Counted from the first letter of the stretch, positions 44,186 through 54,533 are shown. The stretch is DNA of 64,000 nt from Aliiroseovarius sp. S1339 (GCF_023195695.1 NZ_JALPQG010000012.1:62001-126000), one strand, 5' to 3'. Translations and numbers: made by a program. Notes: a model not told the origin generated them from the letters alone.

Positions 44186-45385
44186 ATGGATCAGTCGGAT
44201 CGCGGGACGCTGACTGCGCCCAAAAAACGAGGGGTCGAGCCGTCTTTCACCCACCCGATCCGCCAGATCTTCTTGATGCTGGTGGTGCTTGGGTTGGTGG
44301 GCTTTGGTGTGTTTCTCGCACTGCCTCGTGTGCTGCCCGTCTTTCAGGCCAACCTTTATCTGAACGGTTTCATCCTGTTTGTCTTCGTCATCGGGCTGCT
44401 CGCCTGTTTCTGGCAGGTCTGGCAGGTCTTTTCATCCGTTGGCTGGATCGAAGGTTATGTGCAGGATCGTGACGGCCACGACCCGGATCGCGCGCCACGA
44501 TTGCTGGCATCCTTGGCCGCCCTTTTTCGGTCGAACCGTGGGTCTCATTTGCAGATCGGGGCGTCGTCGTCTCGGTCGATCCTTGACAGTATCGCGACCC
44601 GGATTGACGAAGCCCGTGATATCACGCGATATATCGTCAACTTACTGATCTTCCTCGGCCTTTTGGGCACCTTCTATGGTCTTGCCACGACCGTCCCGGC
44701 TGTGGTCGAAACCATCCGCTCGCTTGCGCCCGGCGAAGGTGAAAGTGGCACCGAGGTTTTTAACCGCTTGATGACCGGGTTGGAGGCGCAACTGGGCGGT
44801 ATGGGCACGGCGTTCTCGTCCTCGCTTCTTGGTCTTGCGGGATCACTGGTGGTGGGTTTGCTGGAACTGTTTGCCGGTCACGGCCAGAACAGGTTTTACC
44901 GCGAGTTGGAGGAATGGCTGTCCACCATCACCAAGATCAGTTTTGCCTCGGGCGACGGGGAATCTGACGACTCAAGCGCCGGAGCCTATCTGGGTGTGCT
45001 GGCCGAACAGATCGAGGCCATGCAATCGCTGTTCACACAGACAGACGTGCAGCGCTCGATGCTGGATGATCGACTTGGGCAACTTGCCGACAAGTTGGAC
45101 GCGGTGACGACGCATCTGGGCCAAGACAACGGGCAAGGCGAAGCCCTGATGCGATTGGCCGAAGGTCAGGAACGCTTGATTGTGACATTGCAGGCGCAAC
45201 GCGAAGATGCGGAAGCGCAGCCCGATGCGGAAAGCCGAATGCGCCTTCGGTCCATCGACGTGCAGCTTTTGCGCATTTTGGAAGAAATGCAGGCGGGTCG
45301 TCAGGAAAGCCTGGCGGACCTGCGCAGTGATATGGCGACGCTGATCCATTCGATCCAGGTCGCCGGTGGACAGGACGAGGCATAA
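44186..45385 (+). CDS. MotA/TolQ/ExbB-type proton-channel protein
   Basis: A 399-residue inner-membrane protein of the MotA/TolQ/ExbB superfamily. Four membrane helices are visible: about 25-48 (IFLMLVVLGLVGFGVFLALP), 58-80, 146-170 (VNLLIFLGLLGTFYGLATTV) and 205-228 (GMGTAFSSSLLGLAGSLVVG). GLLGTFYGL and GMGTAFSSSLLGL are the superfamily's channel-lining motifs. The last 160 residues are a cytoplasmic, coiled-coil tail (about 270-395) not seen in short ExbB. It is followed 3 nt later by a MotB/OmpA-type protein, so the two probably form a proton-driven stator unit of unknown purpose. Confidence 0.78.
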   Translation: MDQSDRGTLTAPKKRGVEPSFTHPIRQIFLMLVVLGLVGFGVFLALPRVLPVFQANLYLNGFILFVFVIGLLACFWQVWQVFSSVGWIEGYVQDRDGHDPDRAPRLLASLAALFRSNRGSHLQIGASSSRSILDSIATRIDEARDITRYIVNLLIFLGLLGTFYGLATTVPAVVETIRSLAPGEGESGTEVFNRLMTGLEAQLGGMGTAFSSSLLGLAGSLVVGLLELFAGHGQNRFYRELEEWLSTITKISFASGDGESDDSSAGAYLGVLAEQIEAMQSLFTQTDVQRSMLDDRLGQLADKLDAVTTHLGQDNGQGEALMRLAEGQERLIVTLQAQREDAEAQPDAESRMRLRSIDVQLLRILEEMQAGRQESLADLRSDMATLIHSIQVAGGQDEA

Positions 45386-45388
45386 GCC

Positions 45389-47125
45389 ATGGCCCTGACG
45401 CGTCGATCGGTGCAACGGATGAGCGGCTCCATCTGGCCGGGTTTTGTCGATGCGATGACGGCGCTTTTGCTGGTTTTGATGTTTGTGCTGACGATCTTCA
45501 TGATCGTGCAATTTATCCTTCGCGAAACCATTTCCGGGCAAGCTGACGAACTTGATGAACTGTCCAGTCAGGTTGCCGGGCTGGCCGATGCGTTGGGGTT
45601 GGAACGGTCCCGCGCGTCGGAATTGCAAAACGAGCTGGGCAATCTGAATGCAACCTTGGCCGAGGCACGTTCGGTCTCGGACGCGCAGGCCGCGCTGATC
45701 ACGCAACTGACCGCCCAAACTGAAGCGCAGGCGGATGATTTGGCCGCACAGGCCGCAAAAATCACCAGTTTCGAGGCGCAAGTCGCGACTCTGCTGTCCC
45801 AGCGCGATCAGGCGCTTGCCGAAGGTTCTGCCCTGTCGGCGACTGTGGACGAACTTGAGGCCGCGCAGGCGCGGATGATTTCCGAACAAGAGGCGCTGAC
45901 GCTGGCCTTGGCCACAGCGCGTGACGAGGTGGACGCAAACGCCGAAGCCGCCCGTCTGGCCGCCGCCAAGCGCGAGGCGCTTGAAGCACTGGTCGCCGAT
46001 ATGGAAACCAAAGCCGAGGAAAACGCGGCTGCGTTGAGCGAGGAAGAGGCGGGCCGCGTGGCCGAAGCCGCCGCCGCTGCCGCCTTGCGCGAACGGTTGA
46101 AAACGGCAGATGAAGAACTGACCGCGATGACTCTTGCGCTTGAGGCGGAACGCAAACAGGCCGAAGACACGTTGACCTTGCTGGCTGCGGCGAAGGCCGC
46201 CGGTATCGATCTGGAACAGAGGTTGGCGTCCGCTATGTTGCAGCTTGATGAACAAGCTTCCGATCAGGCCGAGGCTGCCAACTTGCGCGCGCAGCTAAAC
46301 GCCGCCCTTGCCGCGCGCCTTCAAGCCGAAACGAAGATCGATGAAACGCTGGGCGAGGCGGAAGAACGCGCACGCCTGCTGGCCGCGGCCAATCTGGCAT
46401 TGGCGGAAGAAGAAGCCCAAAGCGCCGAAAGTCAGCGCAAGATCGCCCTGCTAAACAAACAGGTCGCCGCGCTGCGTACGCAGCTTGGAAGCCTTCAGGC
46501 CATACTGGATGACGGAAATGCGCGCGATGAAGAAGCGCAGGTGCAAATCCAAAAACTGGGCTCAGAGCTGAATTCAGCCCTTGCGCGGGTGGCGTCTGAA
46601 GAAAGCAAACGGGCCGCGCTGGAGGAAGCCGAGCGCAAACGGCTTGAGGCAGAGGCCAAAGAGCTTGCAGCGTATCGGTCCGAGTTCTTCGGTAAGCTCA
46701 GGCAGGTTTTGGGCGACCGGGAAGGGGTTCAGATTGTCGGCGACCGCTTCATTTTTTCGTCCGAAGTGTTGTTCACCAGTGCGGATGCAGCCTTGCAGCC
46801 AGAAGGGAAAGCACAGGTCGCCAATGTCGCAGCGTTGCTAGCGGAGGTTGCGGACGAGATACCGGACGAAGTTGATTGGATCATCCGCGTCGACGGTCAC
46901 ACAGACAACGTCCCGCTGTCCAGAAATGGTAGGTTCCGTAACAATTGGGAGCTAAGCCAGGCCCGTGCCCTGTCGGTTGTTGAATACATGATCAACGATC
47001 TGGGCTTCCCGCCCGACCGTCTGGCGGCCACCGGGTTTGGGCAATATCGGCCTGTCAACGCGGCCGACACGACCGAGGCACGCGCGCAGAACCGAAGGAT
47101 CGAATTGAAACTGACCGAGCGCTAG
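45389..47125 (+). CDS. MotB/OmpA-type protein with long coiled coil
   Basis: A 578-residue partner of the preceding gene. One membrane helix (about 16-44, WPGFVDAMTALLLVLMFVL) carries Asp21 in PGFVDAMTALL, the position of the proton-binding Asp of MotB. Next comes an unbroken Ala/Glu-rich heptad region of about 380 residues (about 50-430). The C-terminal OmpA peptidoglycan-binding domain (about 440-578) has IRVDGHTDNVPL and NWELSQARALSVVEYM, with AQNRRIELKL at the end. It would anchor to the cell wall and transmit proton-driven motion. No TonB, Tol-Pal or flagellar gene is next to it. Confidence 0.8.
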   Translation: MALTRRSVQRMSGSIWPGFVDAMTALLLVLMFVLTIFMIVQFILRETISGQADELDELSSQVAGLADALGLERSRASELQNELGNLNATLAEARSVSDAQAALITQLTAQTEAQADDLAAQAAKITSFEAQVATLLSQRDQALAEGSALSATVDELEAAQARMISEQEALTLALATARDEVDANAEAARLAAAKREALEALVADMETKAEENAAALSEEEAGRVAEAAAAAALRERLKTADEELTAMTLALEAERKQAEDTLTLLAAAKAAGIDLEQRLASAMLQLDEQASDQAEAANLRAQLNAALAARLQAETKIDETLGEAEERARLLAAANLALAEEEAQSAESQRKIALLNKQVAALRTQLGSLQAILDDGNARDEEAQVQIQKLGSELNSALARVASEESKRAALEEAERKRLEAEAKELAAYRSEFFGKLRQVLGDREGVQIVGDRFIFSSEVLFTSADAALQPEGKAQVANVAALLAEVADEIPDEVDWIIRVDGHTDNVPLSRNGRFRNNWELSQARALSVVEYMINDLGFPPDRLAATGFGQYRPVNAADTTEARAQNRRIELKLTER

Positions 47126-47152
47126 ACCCGCACATCGCCGTAGATTTCAAAG

Positions 47153-47183
47153 AAAAGGCCGCAGAGGCAATCTGCGGCCTTTT
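47153..47183. terminator. Bidirectional terminator between OmpA-type gene and clpA
   Basis: AAAAGGCCGCAGA (47153-47165) pairs perfectly with TCTGCGGCCTTTT (47171-47183) around GGCAA. Both ends give a T-run on the outgoing strand, so it serves both convergent genes. Confidence 0.92.
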
Positions 47184-47204
47184 CTGTTGTTCGGTGCTTC
47201 GATC

Positions 47205-49529
47205 TTAGTCGGCGGTCAGCAGTGGCGGCTTTTTACGAGACCCCAATTGCGGGCTTTTCGGTTTCTCAATCCTCAGGTCCAGTTCGCCATTTTTGACGCC
47301 AACCTTAACCAATCCACCTTTCATGAGCTTGCCAAACAGCAATTCTTCCGCCAGCGGCTTCTTGATGTGTTCCTGAATGACCCGGCCCAACGGGCGGGCA
47401 CCCATCCGATCATCATAGCCTTTGTTGGCAATCCATTCGGCGGCGGCGCGCGTCAACTCGATGCTGACGCCACGATCCAGAAGCTGGGCTTCCAGTTGCA
47501 GCACGAATTTCTCGACGACTTGCAAGATCACCTCTTTGCCAAGCGGGGCGAAGCTGATCACGGCGTCCAGACGGTTGCGGAACTCGGGCGTGAAAATGCG
47601 CTCGATCGCGGCGGTGTCTTCGCCTTCGCGACGGTCGCGCCCAAAGCCGATGGCGGATTTCGCTTGCTCGGCAGCCCCGGCGTTCGAAGTCATAATCAAG
47701 ACCACGTTGCGGAAACTGACGGTGCGGCCGTTGTGATCGGTCAGTTCGCCATGATCCATGACCTGAAGCAGGATGTTGTAGACATCCGGGTGCGCTTTCT
47801 CGATCTCGTCCAGCAACAGCACGCAATGCGGATGCTGATCCACACCATCGGTTAGCAGACCACCCTGATCAAACCCAACATAACCCGGAGGCGCCCCGAT
47901 CAGGCGCGAGACCGCGTGTTTTTCCATATATTCGGACATGTCGAAGCGCAGAAGCTCCACGCCAAGATTGTCGGCCAGTTGCTTTGCAACCTCGGTCTTG
48001 CCCACGCCCGTCGGACCCGCGAACAGGTAGTTGCCGATGGGCTTTTCAGGTTCGCGCAATCCAGCCCGCGCCAGCTTGATGGCAGAGGCGAGCGATTCGA
48101 TCGCGTTGTCCTGTCCAAACACCACCCGCTTGAGCGACCTTTCAAGATCGCGCAGCGTTTCAGCGTCGTCTTTCGAGACGCTTTTCGGTGGGATACGGGC
48201 GATCTTGGCCACTACGGCTTCGATTTCCTTCACACCAATGGTTTTGCGCCGCTTGCTTTCGATCAGCAGATGCTGCGCGGCCCCGGCTTCGTCAATGACG
48301 TCGATCGCCTTGTCGGGCAGCTTGCGGTCGTTCACATAGCGATCCGACAGTTCCACCGCCGACTTGATCGCTTCGGCGGTGTATTTTACGCCGTGATGTT
48401 CCTCGAAATACGGTTTCAGACCGCGCAGGATTTTCACCGCATCATCTACCGTGGGTTCGCTGACGTCGATTTTCTGGAACCGGCGGCTGAGCGCGCGGTC
48501 CTTTTCGAAATGCTGGCGAAATTCCTTATAGGTGGTCGATCCCATGCAGCGCAGCTTGCCGCCCTGAAGCGCAGGCTTCAAAAGGTTCGACGCATCCATC
48601 GCCCCGCCCGACGTTGCGCCCGCACCGATCACGGTGTGGATTTCGTCTATGAACAAAACCGCGTCCGGGTGGTCTTCCAACTCTTTCATCACCGCTTTCA
48701 GACGCTCTTCAAAGTCGCCGCGATAGCGGGTGCCTGCCAGAAGCGCGCCCATATCGAGCGAATAAATCGTCGTCTCGGACAGGATTGCAGGGGTTTCGCC
48801 GCCGACAACCTTGGCTGCCAGACCTTCAGCAATCGCGGTCTTGCCCACGCCGGGGTCGCCCACCAGAAGCGGGTTGTTCTTGCGGCGGCGGCACAACACC
48901 TGAATGCAGCGCTCAACCTCGGATTCGCGGCCGATCAGGGGGTCAATGTCGCCTTCACGTGCCTTGGCGTTCAGATCGACACAGTATTTCGCAAGCGCGC
49001 TGTCGTTTTCTTCGGCGGGCTGGGCGTCCTGCACATCATCGTCGAATTCCGGTGCACCCGACACAGGGCGTGCTTCGCCGAAGTTTGAATCCTTCGCAAC
49101 ACCATGCGCGATGTAGTTCACCGCATCATAGCGCGTCATGTCCTGTTCTTGCAGGAAGAAGGCCGCATTCGATTCGCGTTCGGCGAAGATGGCGACCAAC
49201 ACATTCGCGCCGGTGACTTCTGTGCGGCCCGAGCTTTGCACGTGAATGGCGGCGCGTTGGATAACGCGTTGGAAGGCGGCGGTTGGCACAGCCTCGCTGC
49301 CTTCGACATCGGTGATCAGGGTTGTCAGTTCTTCATCGACAAATTCGATCAGGACCTTGCGCAGCACATCCAGATCGACTGTGCAGGCTTGCATTACGCG
49401 GGCGGCATCTGGTTCGTCCAACAACGCGAGAAGCAGGTGTTCCAGCGTCGCCAGCTCGTGTTTTCGTTCATTCGCCAGCGCAAGCGCGTGGTGAATGGCT
49501 TCTTCGAGCGGTTTTGAAAAGGATGGCAC
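47205..49529 (-). CDS. clpA: ATP-dependent Clp protease ATP-binding subunit ClpA
   Basis: ClpA is the hexameric unfoldase that feeds proteins, including N-end-rule substrates, to ClpP. The 774-residue protein has the N-domain (about 1-145, [18 protein letters not shown]), D1 with Walker [10 protein letters not shown] and Walker [12 protein letters not shown], and D2 with Walker [10 protein letters not shown] and the IGF loop text [13 protein letters not shown]. The start is taken as GTG 49529 ([12 protein letters not shown]): AGGAG lies 8 nt before it but only 1 nt before the alternative GTG 49538. A TTGACA on the minus strand (49649-49644) could be a -35. No clpS is adjacent. Confidence 0.96.
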   Translation of the reverse strand: MPSFSKPLEEAIHHALALANERKHELATLEHLLLALLDEPDAARVMQACTVDLDVLRKVLIEFVDEELTTLITDVEGSEAVPTAAFQRVIQRAAIHVQSSGRTEVTGANVLVAIFAERESNAAFFLQEQDMTRYDAVNYIAHGVAKDSNFGEARPVSGAPEFDDDVQDAQPAEENDSALAKYCVDLNAKAREGDIDPLIGRESEVERCIQVLCRRRKNNPLLVGDPGVGKTAIAEGLAAKVVGGETPAILSETTIYSLDMGALLAGTRYRGDFEERLKAVMKELEDHPDAVLFIDEIHTVIGAGATSGGAMDASNLLKPALQGGKLRCMGSTTYKEFRQHFEKDRALSRRFQKIDVSEPTVDDAVKILRGLKPYFEEHHGVKYTAEAIKSAVELSDRYVNDRKLPDKAIDVIDEAGAAQHLLIESKRRKTIGVKEIEAVVAKIARIPPKSVSKDDAETLRDLERSLKRVVFGQDNAIESLASAIKLARAGLREPEKPIGNYLFAGPTGVGKTEVAKQLADNLGVELLRFDMSEYMEKHAVSRLIGAPPGYVGFDQGGLLTDGVDQHPHCVLLLDEIEKAHPDVYNILLQVMDHGELTDHNGRTVSFRNVVLIMTSNAGAAEQAKSAIGFGRDRREGEDTAAIERIFTPEFRNRLDAVISFAPLGKEVILQVVEKFVLQLEAQLLDRGVSIELTRAAAEWIANKGYDDRMGARPLGRVIQEHIKKPLAEELLFGKLMKGGLVKVGVKNGELDLRIEKPKSPQLGSRKKPPLLTAD

Positions 49530-49687
49530 GTTGAACACTCCTCGTATCTAATGCGGGATCTTCCGCGTGGCGGTTATCCCGCCTTTACCGTCGCCTCATA
49601 TGTTTAAAGTTCGGTTTTCTTGGCGCGTCTTCAAGCTTTTTCTTGTCAATTTTCACTCTCGAAGGTGTGATTAGGCGCATTTAGGGA

Positions 49688-50452
49688 TCAAAAACTGTCT
49701 TTGCGCCGCCGAATTTCGGCGAAAACCTCTGCGTCTGGGACGGCTTTCATATGTAGGGCGGCTTTAACCTCGGACAAGTGCGCGCGTAGAAAAGGATTGG
49801 TTGCCAGTTCGTCCGACAGGCGCGAAGGCACGGTGGGTTGGTCTGCTGCGCGCAGGGTTGCGATGTCTTCGGTCCGCTGTTTTAGCGCCCGATTGTCGGG
49901 CTCAATTGTCGCGGCGAAGGCCGCGTTCGAGGCTGTGTATTCATGGCCAGAGCAGACCAGCGTTTCCGGCGGAAGATTCGCCAGATGCGACAGGCTGGCC
50001 CACATCTGATCAGGTGTGCCTTCAAACAGTCGCCCACATCCCAGCGCCATCAAGCTGTCGCCGGTGAACACAGCGCCCGCATCGGGAACATGCAAGGCGA
50101 TGTGACCGACCGTGTGGCCCGACACGTCCATCACCTGCACGTCATGGCCCGCGAATTGGAACCGGTCGCCGTCGTCATAGGCGCGATCAAGGCCGGGCAG
50201 GCGGTGTGCGTCGGCTTTTGCGCCAACAACCTGTGCGCCCGTGGCCTTCACTAAATCTGCCACCCCGCCAATATGGTCCGAATGGTGGTGGGTCAGCCAG
50301 ATTTCGGACAATTGCCAGCCGCGCGTCGTCAACTCAGCGATGATTGGTCCGGCCTCGGGGGCATCAATCACGGCGGTTTCGGCTGTGGCATTGTCATGCA
50401 ACAGAAAGGCGTAATTGTCGGCGAGACAGGGGATTGTGACCAGCGTAAGCAT
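49688..50452 (-). CDS. gloB: Hydroxyacylglutathione hydrolase (glyoxalase II)
   Basis: GloB hydrolyses S-D-lactoylglutathione to D-lactate and glutathione, the second step of methylglyoxal detoxification. The 254-residue metallo-beta-lactamase fold has the di-metal motif THHHSDH (His55, His57, Asp59, His60), later ligands in VSGHTVGHIALH and GDSLMALGCGRLFEG (Asp), and LVCSGHEYTASNAAFA. The C-terminal helical glutathione-binding domain is complete (FLRAHLSEVKAALHM). ATG 50452 is clear. It diverges from the DUF938 gene. Confidence 0.95.
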   Translation of the reverse strand: MLTLVTIPCLADNYAFLLHDNATAETAVIDAPEAGPIIAELTTRGWQLSEIWLTHHHSDHIGGVADLVKATGAQVVGAKADAHRLPGLDRAYDDGDRFQFAGHDVQVMDVSGHTVGHIALHVPDAGAVFTGDSLMALGCGRLFEGTPDQMWASLSHLANLPPETLVCSGHEYTASNAAFAATIEPDNRALKQRTEDIATLRAADQPTVPSRLSDELATNPFLRAHLSEVKAALHMKAVPDAEVFAEIRRRKDSF

Positions 50453-50530
50453 GTGTTTCTCCGGTTTGCATCTCTACTCTTGCCCAAAGGCGAGCAAGGC
50501 TCAATACTGCTCGTACACTGGGGGGCTGAA

Positions 50531-51175
50531 ATGGCCGAAGAAAAGCCGCATTCAATCGCGGAGGAACGCGATGACGGACGTTTGTCTGCGCCATCAGCTG
50601 CACGTAACATTGCCCCGATTCTAGCCGCAATTGAACCTTTTGTGCCGTCCGGTGGCGTGGCGCTGGAGATAGCGTCGGGCACAGGCGAACATGCCGTGGC
50701 CTATGCGCAGGCGTTTCCAGACACGATCTGGCAACCAACCGATATTGATGCGCAGCGTTTGATCAGCATTGATGCGTGGCGCGCCAAGAACGGGGTTTTG
50801 AACATGCGGGTCGCGCAGGTTCTGGACGCCACAGCGCCAAGCTGGCGCACCGGGCCGTTTGAGATGGCGGTGACGGTGAACCTGATGCATCTTATCAAAG
50901 CCCCTGCTGCGCAAGACGTCGTGAAAGGTGTGGCACGCAATCTTTTGCCGGGCGGGCACTGGTTTCTGTATGGCCCGTTTCGTGCGGATGGGGACTTCAG
51001 GTCAGACAGCGACCGCGCGTTCCACGCATCGCTCACAGAACAAGATCCCACCATCGGTTATAAGGAAATTGAAGCGATCGAGGCTTGGGCGGTTGCCGCA
51101 GGCTTGAAGCGCGTCGACCTAATTGAAATGCCAGCTAACAATCTGGCGCTGGTCATGCGCCAGACGCGGGAATGA
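50531..51175 (+). CDS. DUF938 family SAM-dependent methyltransferase-like protein
   Basis: A 214-residue soluble protein of the DUF938 family. The SAM loop is VALEIASGTGEHAVAYAQ (about 42-59); the region after it, WQPTDIDAQRLISIDAW, gives the acidic ribose-binding residue, and HWFLYGPFRADGDF with FHASLTEQDPTIGYKEIE is the family signature. Its substrate is not known. ATG 50531 (MAEEKPHSIAEERDDGR) fits the family start; a longer frame runs antisense through gloB. Confidence 0.82.
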   Translation: MAEEKPHSIAEERDDGRLSAPSAARNIAPILAAIEPFVPSGGVALEIASGTGEHAVAYAQAFPDTIWQPTDIDAQRLISIDAWRAKNGVLNMRVAQVLDATAPSWRTGPFEMAVTVNLMHLIKAPAAQDVVKGVARNLLPGGHWFLYGPFRADGDFRSDSDRAFHASLTEQDPTIGYKEIEAIEAWAVAAGLKRVDLIEMPANNLALVMRQTRE

Positions 51176-51271
51176 CGCTTTTCCAAGCGGTCCGTTCCAT
51201 TGACGCATTCCCTTTTGTTGGTGATCGGGTAATCTTTGCGCAACGAAACCGGGCAGGTGGCAAACAGCGTC

Positions 51272-52048
51272 ATGCATCTTGATGTGCAGGATCTTCGCAA
51301 TTTCTATTACCGCAGCATGTTGGGGCGTGCGGCCCAGAAAGCCATTCGCGACAAGGTAACCGCGCTGTGGCCCGCGCCGCAGGCCAAGGGTCAGACGGTG
51401 GCGGGCTTTGGGTTTGCGGTGCCGCTGCTGCGCCCCTATCTGACGTCGGCGCGCAGGGTGTTGGGCTTGATGCCCGCGCCGCAAGGTGTGATGGCTTGGC
51501 CCGCGGGTATGAACAACGTCTCGGTCTTGGTTGAGGATACGATGTGGCCGCTCGACACAGGTGTTGTAGACAAGCTGGTGGTGATGCATGGGCTTGAGAC
51601 ATCTGACACGCCCGGTTTTCTGCTGGATGAAGCCTATCGGGTGCTCGGCCCCGGCGGGCGGGCATTGTTCATCACCCCGAACCGCGCAGGCTTGTGGGCC
51701 AGATCGGACGCCACACCTTTCGGCCATGGTCGCCCCTATTCGCTGAGCCAGCTAGAAGGCCAGTTGAAAGAGCACGGATTTCGCGTCGAACGCCACCTAT
51801 CGGCGCTGTATCAGCCGCCCTCGTCCAAACGCTTCTGGCTGAAGACCGGGAACTTTTGGGAGCGGGCCGGACTTCAGCTGCCCTTGATCCTGGCTGGCGG
51901 CGTTCTGATGGTCGAGGTGTCAAAGCAAATTCCCGCCCCAAAACGCCCCGGATTGGCGCAGGCCGTAAAGCGGCCGCTGAAAGTGCTCGAGGGGCTGGGC
52001 GTGCCCGAACCGAGCGCGTCAAGAGCCGCCGAAAACAAGTCGACCTAG
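51272..52048 (+). CDS. Class I SAM-dependent methyltransferase
   Basis: A 258-residue methyltransferase-like protein that starts [15 protein letters not shown] at ATG 51272. Motif I is unusual ([15 protein letters not shown]), lacking the normal GxGxG, but the later [20 protein letters not shown] (post-motif II/III) and [20 protein letters not shown] are standard for class I enzymes. TTG 51236 is a less likely start. The C-terminus is basic and Pro-rich. The gap to gloB-DUF938 suggests it may share their transcript. The substrate is unknown. Confidence 0.78.
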   Translation: MHLDVQDLRNFYYRSMLGRAAQKAIRDKVTALWPAPQAKGQTVAGFGFAVPLLRPYLTSARRVLGLMPAPQGVMAWPAGMNNVSVLVEDTMWPLDTGVVDKLVVMHGLETSDTPGFLLDEAYRVLGPGGRALFITPNRAGLWARSDATPFGHGRPYSLSQLEGQLKEHGFRVERHLSALYQPPSSKRFWLKTGNFWERAGLQLPLILAGGVLMVEVSKQIPAPKRPGLAQAVKRPLKVLEGLGVPEPSASRAAENKST

Positions 52049-52420
52049 CTTATTTCGCAGGGGCAGAATCAACAGTGCTGACCGCATCGGGAAAGCCACT
52101 GAAAGCCTGGCCTGACGGATTGAGGGTTGGAATCACTTCTTTGGGTATACAAATGTATCCAAAAAGCACCTTTCATCTTAGGCGTCCGTCACGTGTTTTT
52201 CCCCTTTGGCAAAGGGGTCTGGCGTAAATAAGCCCGAGAAGGGAAAAAAAGGCGGTCAGATGTTGGCGTTAAACCCATGCAAGCCTGTTGCGAGGTGTGC
52301 ATATCCCTGCTAAACGCTTCGTCGATTTAGATGACACGCGAGAACATGCGGCATCTGTAGGCCGCCCCGGTTTGCTGAGAGGCAAATCACAATGGGGCTA
52401 AAGACATCGGAAGGGTGGAC
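52049..52420 (+). other. 372-nt gene-free region before the atp operon
   Basis: No convincing gene is present. A perfect hairpin CCCCTTT-GGC-AAAGGGG lies at 52201-52217 directly after a T-run, the wrong order for a plus-strand terminator. A possible promoter is TTGCGA (52288-52293), 17 nt, TAAACG (52311-52316), about 105 nt before the atpH start; it is a weak match. The region presumably carries the promoter and leader of the F1 operon. Confidence 0.4.
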
Positions 52421-52981
52421 GTGTCCGAACCAGTCTCGATCTCAACCGGCATTGCCCAGCGTTATGCCACTGCCGTCTTTGACCTTGCCAAAGAGGGTAA
52501 GAACCTGAAAGCAGTCGAGGCGGACGTTGCCGCTCTTGACGCTGCTCTCGCCGATAGTGAAGATCTTCGAAACCTGATCAGCTCGCCGATTTACAGCCGG
52601 GAAGAACAGGGCAATTCAATCGCCGCTATCGCCAAAAAGATGACACTCTCGCCAATGATCGCGAACACGCTTGGGCTGATGGCCCAAAAGCGGCGTCTGT
52701 TCGTGTTGCCGCAGCTGTTGGTCGCCCTGCGTGCGCTGATTGCCGAAGACAAAGGCGAGGTGACTGCCAAGGTGACCGCCGCCAAGTCCATGACCAAGGC
52801 GCAACAAGACAAACTTGCCAAGGCTTTGAAAGCCACTATTGGTAAGGATGTGAACATCAACCTGGCTGTCGATGAAACGCTCATCGGTGGTCTTGTCGTC
52901 CAAGTGGGCTCGCGCATGATTGATACGTCGATCCGCGCGAAGCTCAATGCACTTCAGAATTCCATGAAAGAGGTCGGATAA
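52421..52981 (+). CDS. atpH: ATP synthase F1 subunit delta
   Basis: The delta subunit links F1 to the peripheral stalk. The 186-residue protein begins [20 protein letters not shown], has the six-helix N-terminal domain (about 8-110) and the C-terminal part with [20 protein letters not shown], ending [19 protein letters not shown]. Two GTG codons compete: GTG 52421 is chosen because GGAAGG (52409-52414) lies 6 nt upstream, whereas GTG 52415 would abut that site. It overlaps atpA by 1 nt (TAATG). Confidence 0.95.
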   Translation: MSEPVSISTGIAQRYATAVFDLAKEGKNLKAVEADVAALDAALADSEDLRNLISSPIYSREEQGNSIAAIAKKMTLSPMIANTLGLMAQKRRLFVLPQLLVALRALIAEDKGEVTAKVTAAKSMTKAQQDKLAKALKATIGKDVNINLAVDETLIGGLVVQVGSRMIDTSIRAKLNALQNSMKEVG

Positions 52982-54519
52982 TGGGTATCCAAGCAGCAGA
53001 AATTTCTGCGATCCTAAAGGACCAGATCAAGAACTTTGGCCAAGACGCCGAAGTGGCCGAAATTGGCCGCGTGCTTTCGGTCGGTGATGGTATCGCCCGT
53101 GTGCATGGTCTTGATAAGGTCCAGGCAGGTGAAATGGTCGAATTCCCCGGTGGAATCCGCGGAATGGCCCTGAACCTTGAGGCCGACAACGTTGGTGTTG
53201 TTATCTTCGGGTCGGACCGCGACATTAAAGAAGGCGACACCGTTAAGCGCACGAACTCGATCGTGGACGTGCCGATCGGTGACGAGCTTCTGGGGCGTGT
53301 AGTTGACGGTCTGGGCAACCCGATCGACGGCAAAGGTCCGATCAACGCGAAGAAACGCGGTGTGGCAGACGTGAAAGCGCCGGGCATCATCCCGCGTAAG
53401 TCGGTTCACGAACCGATGGCAACCGGCCTGAAATCGGTCGACGCGATGATCCCGATTGGCCGTGGCCAACGCGAGCTGATCATTGGCGACCGCCAAACAG
53501 GTAAAACCGCCTTGGCGCTTGATGCCATCCTGAACCAGAAGTCGTATAACGACGCTGCTGGCGACGATGAGTCAAAGAAGCTTTACTGCGTCTACGTGGC
53601 GATCGGTCAGAAACGGTCGACTGTTGCGCAGTTGGTGAAGAAGCTGGAAGAAAGCGGCGCGATTGAATACACAATCGTTGTGGCTGCAACCGCATCCGAC
53701 CCGGCCCCCATGCAGTTCCTGGCGCCTTATTCCGCGACTGCTATCGCCGAGCACTTCCGCGACAATGGCCGCCACGCCCTGATCATCTATGATGACCTGT
53801 CCAAGCAAGCTGTGTCTTATCGTCAGATGTCGCTGCTTCTGCGCCGCCCGCCGGGCCGCGAAGCTTACCCGGGTGACGTTTTCTATCTGCACTCGCGCCT
53901 GCTGGAGCGTTCGGCCAAGCTGAACGAGGATTACGGCTCTGGCTCGCTAACGGCTCTGCCAGTTATCGAAACCCAAGGTGGTGACGTTTCGGCGTTTATT
54001 CCGACGAACGTGATTTCGATCACCGACGGTCAGATCTTCCTAGAAACGGAACTGTTCTACCAAGGCATCCGTCCTGCTGTGAACACCGGTCTGTCGGTGT
54101 CGCGGGTTGGCTCGTCGGCTCAAACCAAGGCCATGTCCTCGGTTGCTGGTCCGGTGAAACTGTCGCTGGCTCAGTACCGCGAGATGGCCGCGTTCGCGCA
54201 GTTCGGGTCCGACCTTGATGCGGCAACGCAGCAGCTTCTGAACCGTGGCGCACGTCTGACCGAGTTGATGAAGCAGGCTCAGTATTCGCCGCTGACCAAC
54301 GCGGAAATCGTGTGCATCATCTATGCAGGCACCAATGGCTATCTCGACAAGATCGACGTGAGCGAAGTTGGCCGCTTTGAAGCTGGCCTTCTAAACCATC
54401 TGCGTCAGAACAATGCTGATCTGCTTGCCGACATCACCAACAATGATCGCAAGGTCAAAGGTGAGCTTGAGGACAAAGTCAAAGCTGCGCTGGACGCGTT
54501 CGCCGCTGACTTCGCTTAA
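52981..54519 (+). CDS. atpA: ATP synthase F1 subunit alpha
   Basis: The alpha subunit forms the non-catalytic nucleotide sites of the F1 hexamer. The 512 residues show the N-terminal crown with [20 protein letters not shown], the P-loop [11 protein letters not shown], the arginine-finger region [17 protein letters not shown] and the C-terminal helical domain. Codon use is highly biased, as in rpsA and atpD. The start ATG 52981 overlaps atpH by 1 nt. Confidence 0.99.
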   Translation: MGIQAAEISAILKDQIKNFGQDAEVAEIGRVLSVGDGIARVHGLDKVQAGEMVEFPGGIRGMALNLEADNVGVVIFGSDRDIKEGDTVKRTNSIVDVPIGDELLGRVVDGLGNPIDGKGPINAKKRGVADVKAPGIIPRKSVHEPMATGLKSVDAMIPIGRGQRELIIGDRQTGKTALALDAILNQKSYNDAAGDDESKKLYCVYVAIGQKRSTVAQLVKKLEESGAIEYTIVVAATASDPAPMQFLAPYSATAIAEHFRDNGRHALIIYDDLSKQAVSYRQMSLLLRRPPGREAYPGDVFYLHSRLLERSAKLNEDYGSGSLTALPVIETQGGDVSAFIPTNVISITDGQIFLETELFYQGIRPAVNTGLSVSRVGSSAQTKAMSSVAGPVKLSLAQYREMAAFAQFGSDLDAATQQLLNRGARLTELMKQAQYSPLTNAEIVCIIYAGTNGYLDKIDVSEVGRFEAGLLNHLRQNNADLLADITNNDRKVKGELEDKVKAALDAFAADFA

Positions 54520-54533
54520 GGGGGCGCTGAACG

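Noticed and set aside
44186-47125. Zorya-type defence system (ZorA/ZorB)
   Set aside because: The MotA/MotB-like pair invites this, but no ZorC, ZorD or ZorE gene is near, the long coil is in the MotB-like rather than the MotA-like subunit, and the neighbours are housekeeping genes.
51272-52048. Methyltransferase as a pseudogene because of its odd SAM motif
   Set aside because: The frame is intact, the downstream motifs are well kept and the length is full, so a diverged but working gene is more likely.
51694-52227. A 177-codon frame running past the methyltransferase gene into the atp leader
   Set aside because: Most of it overlaps the methyltransferase in another phase and the free 180 nt at its end show no conserved text or ribosome site.
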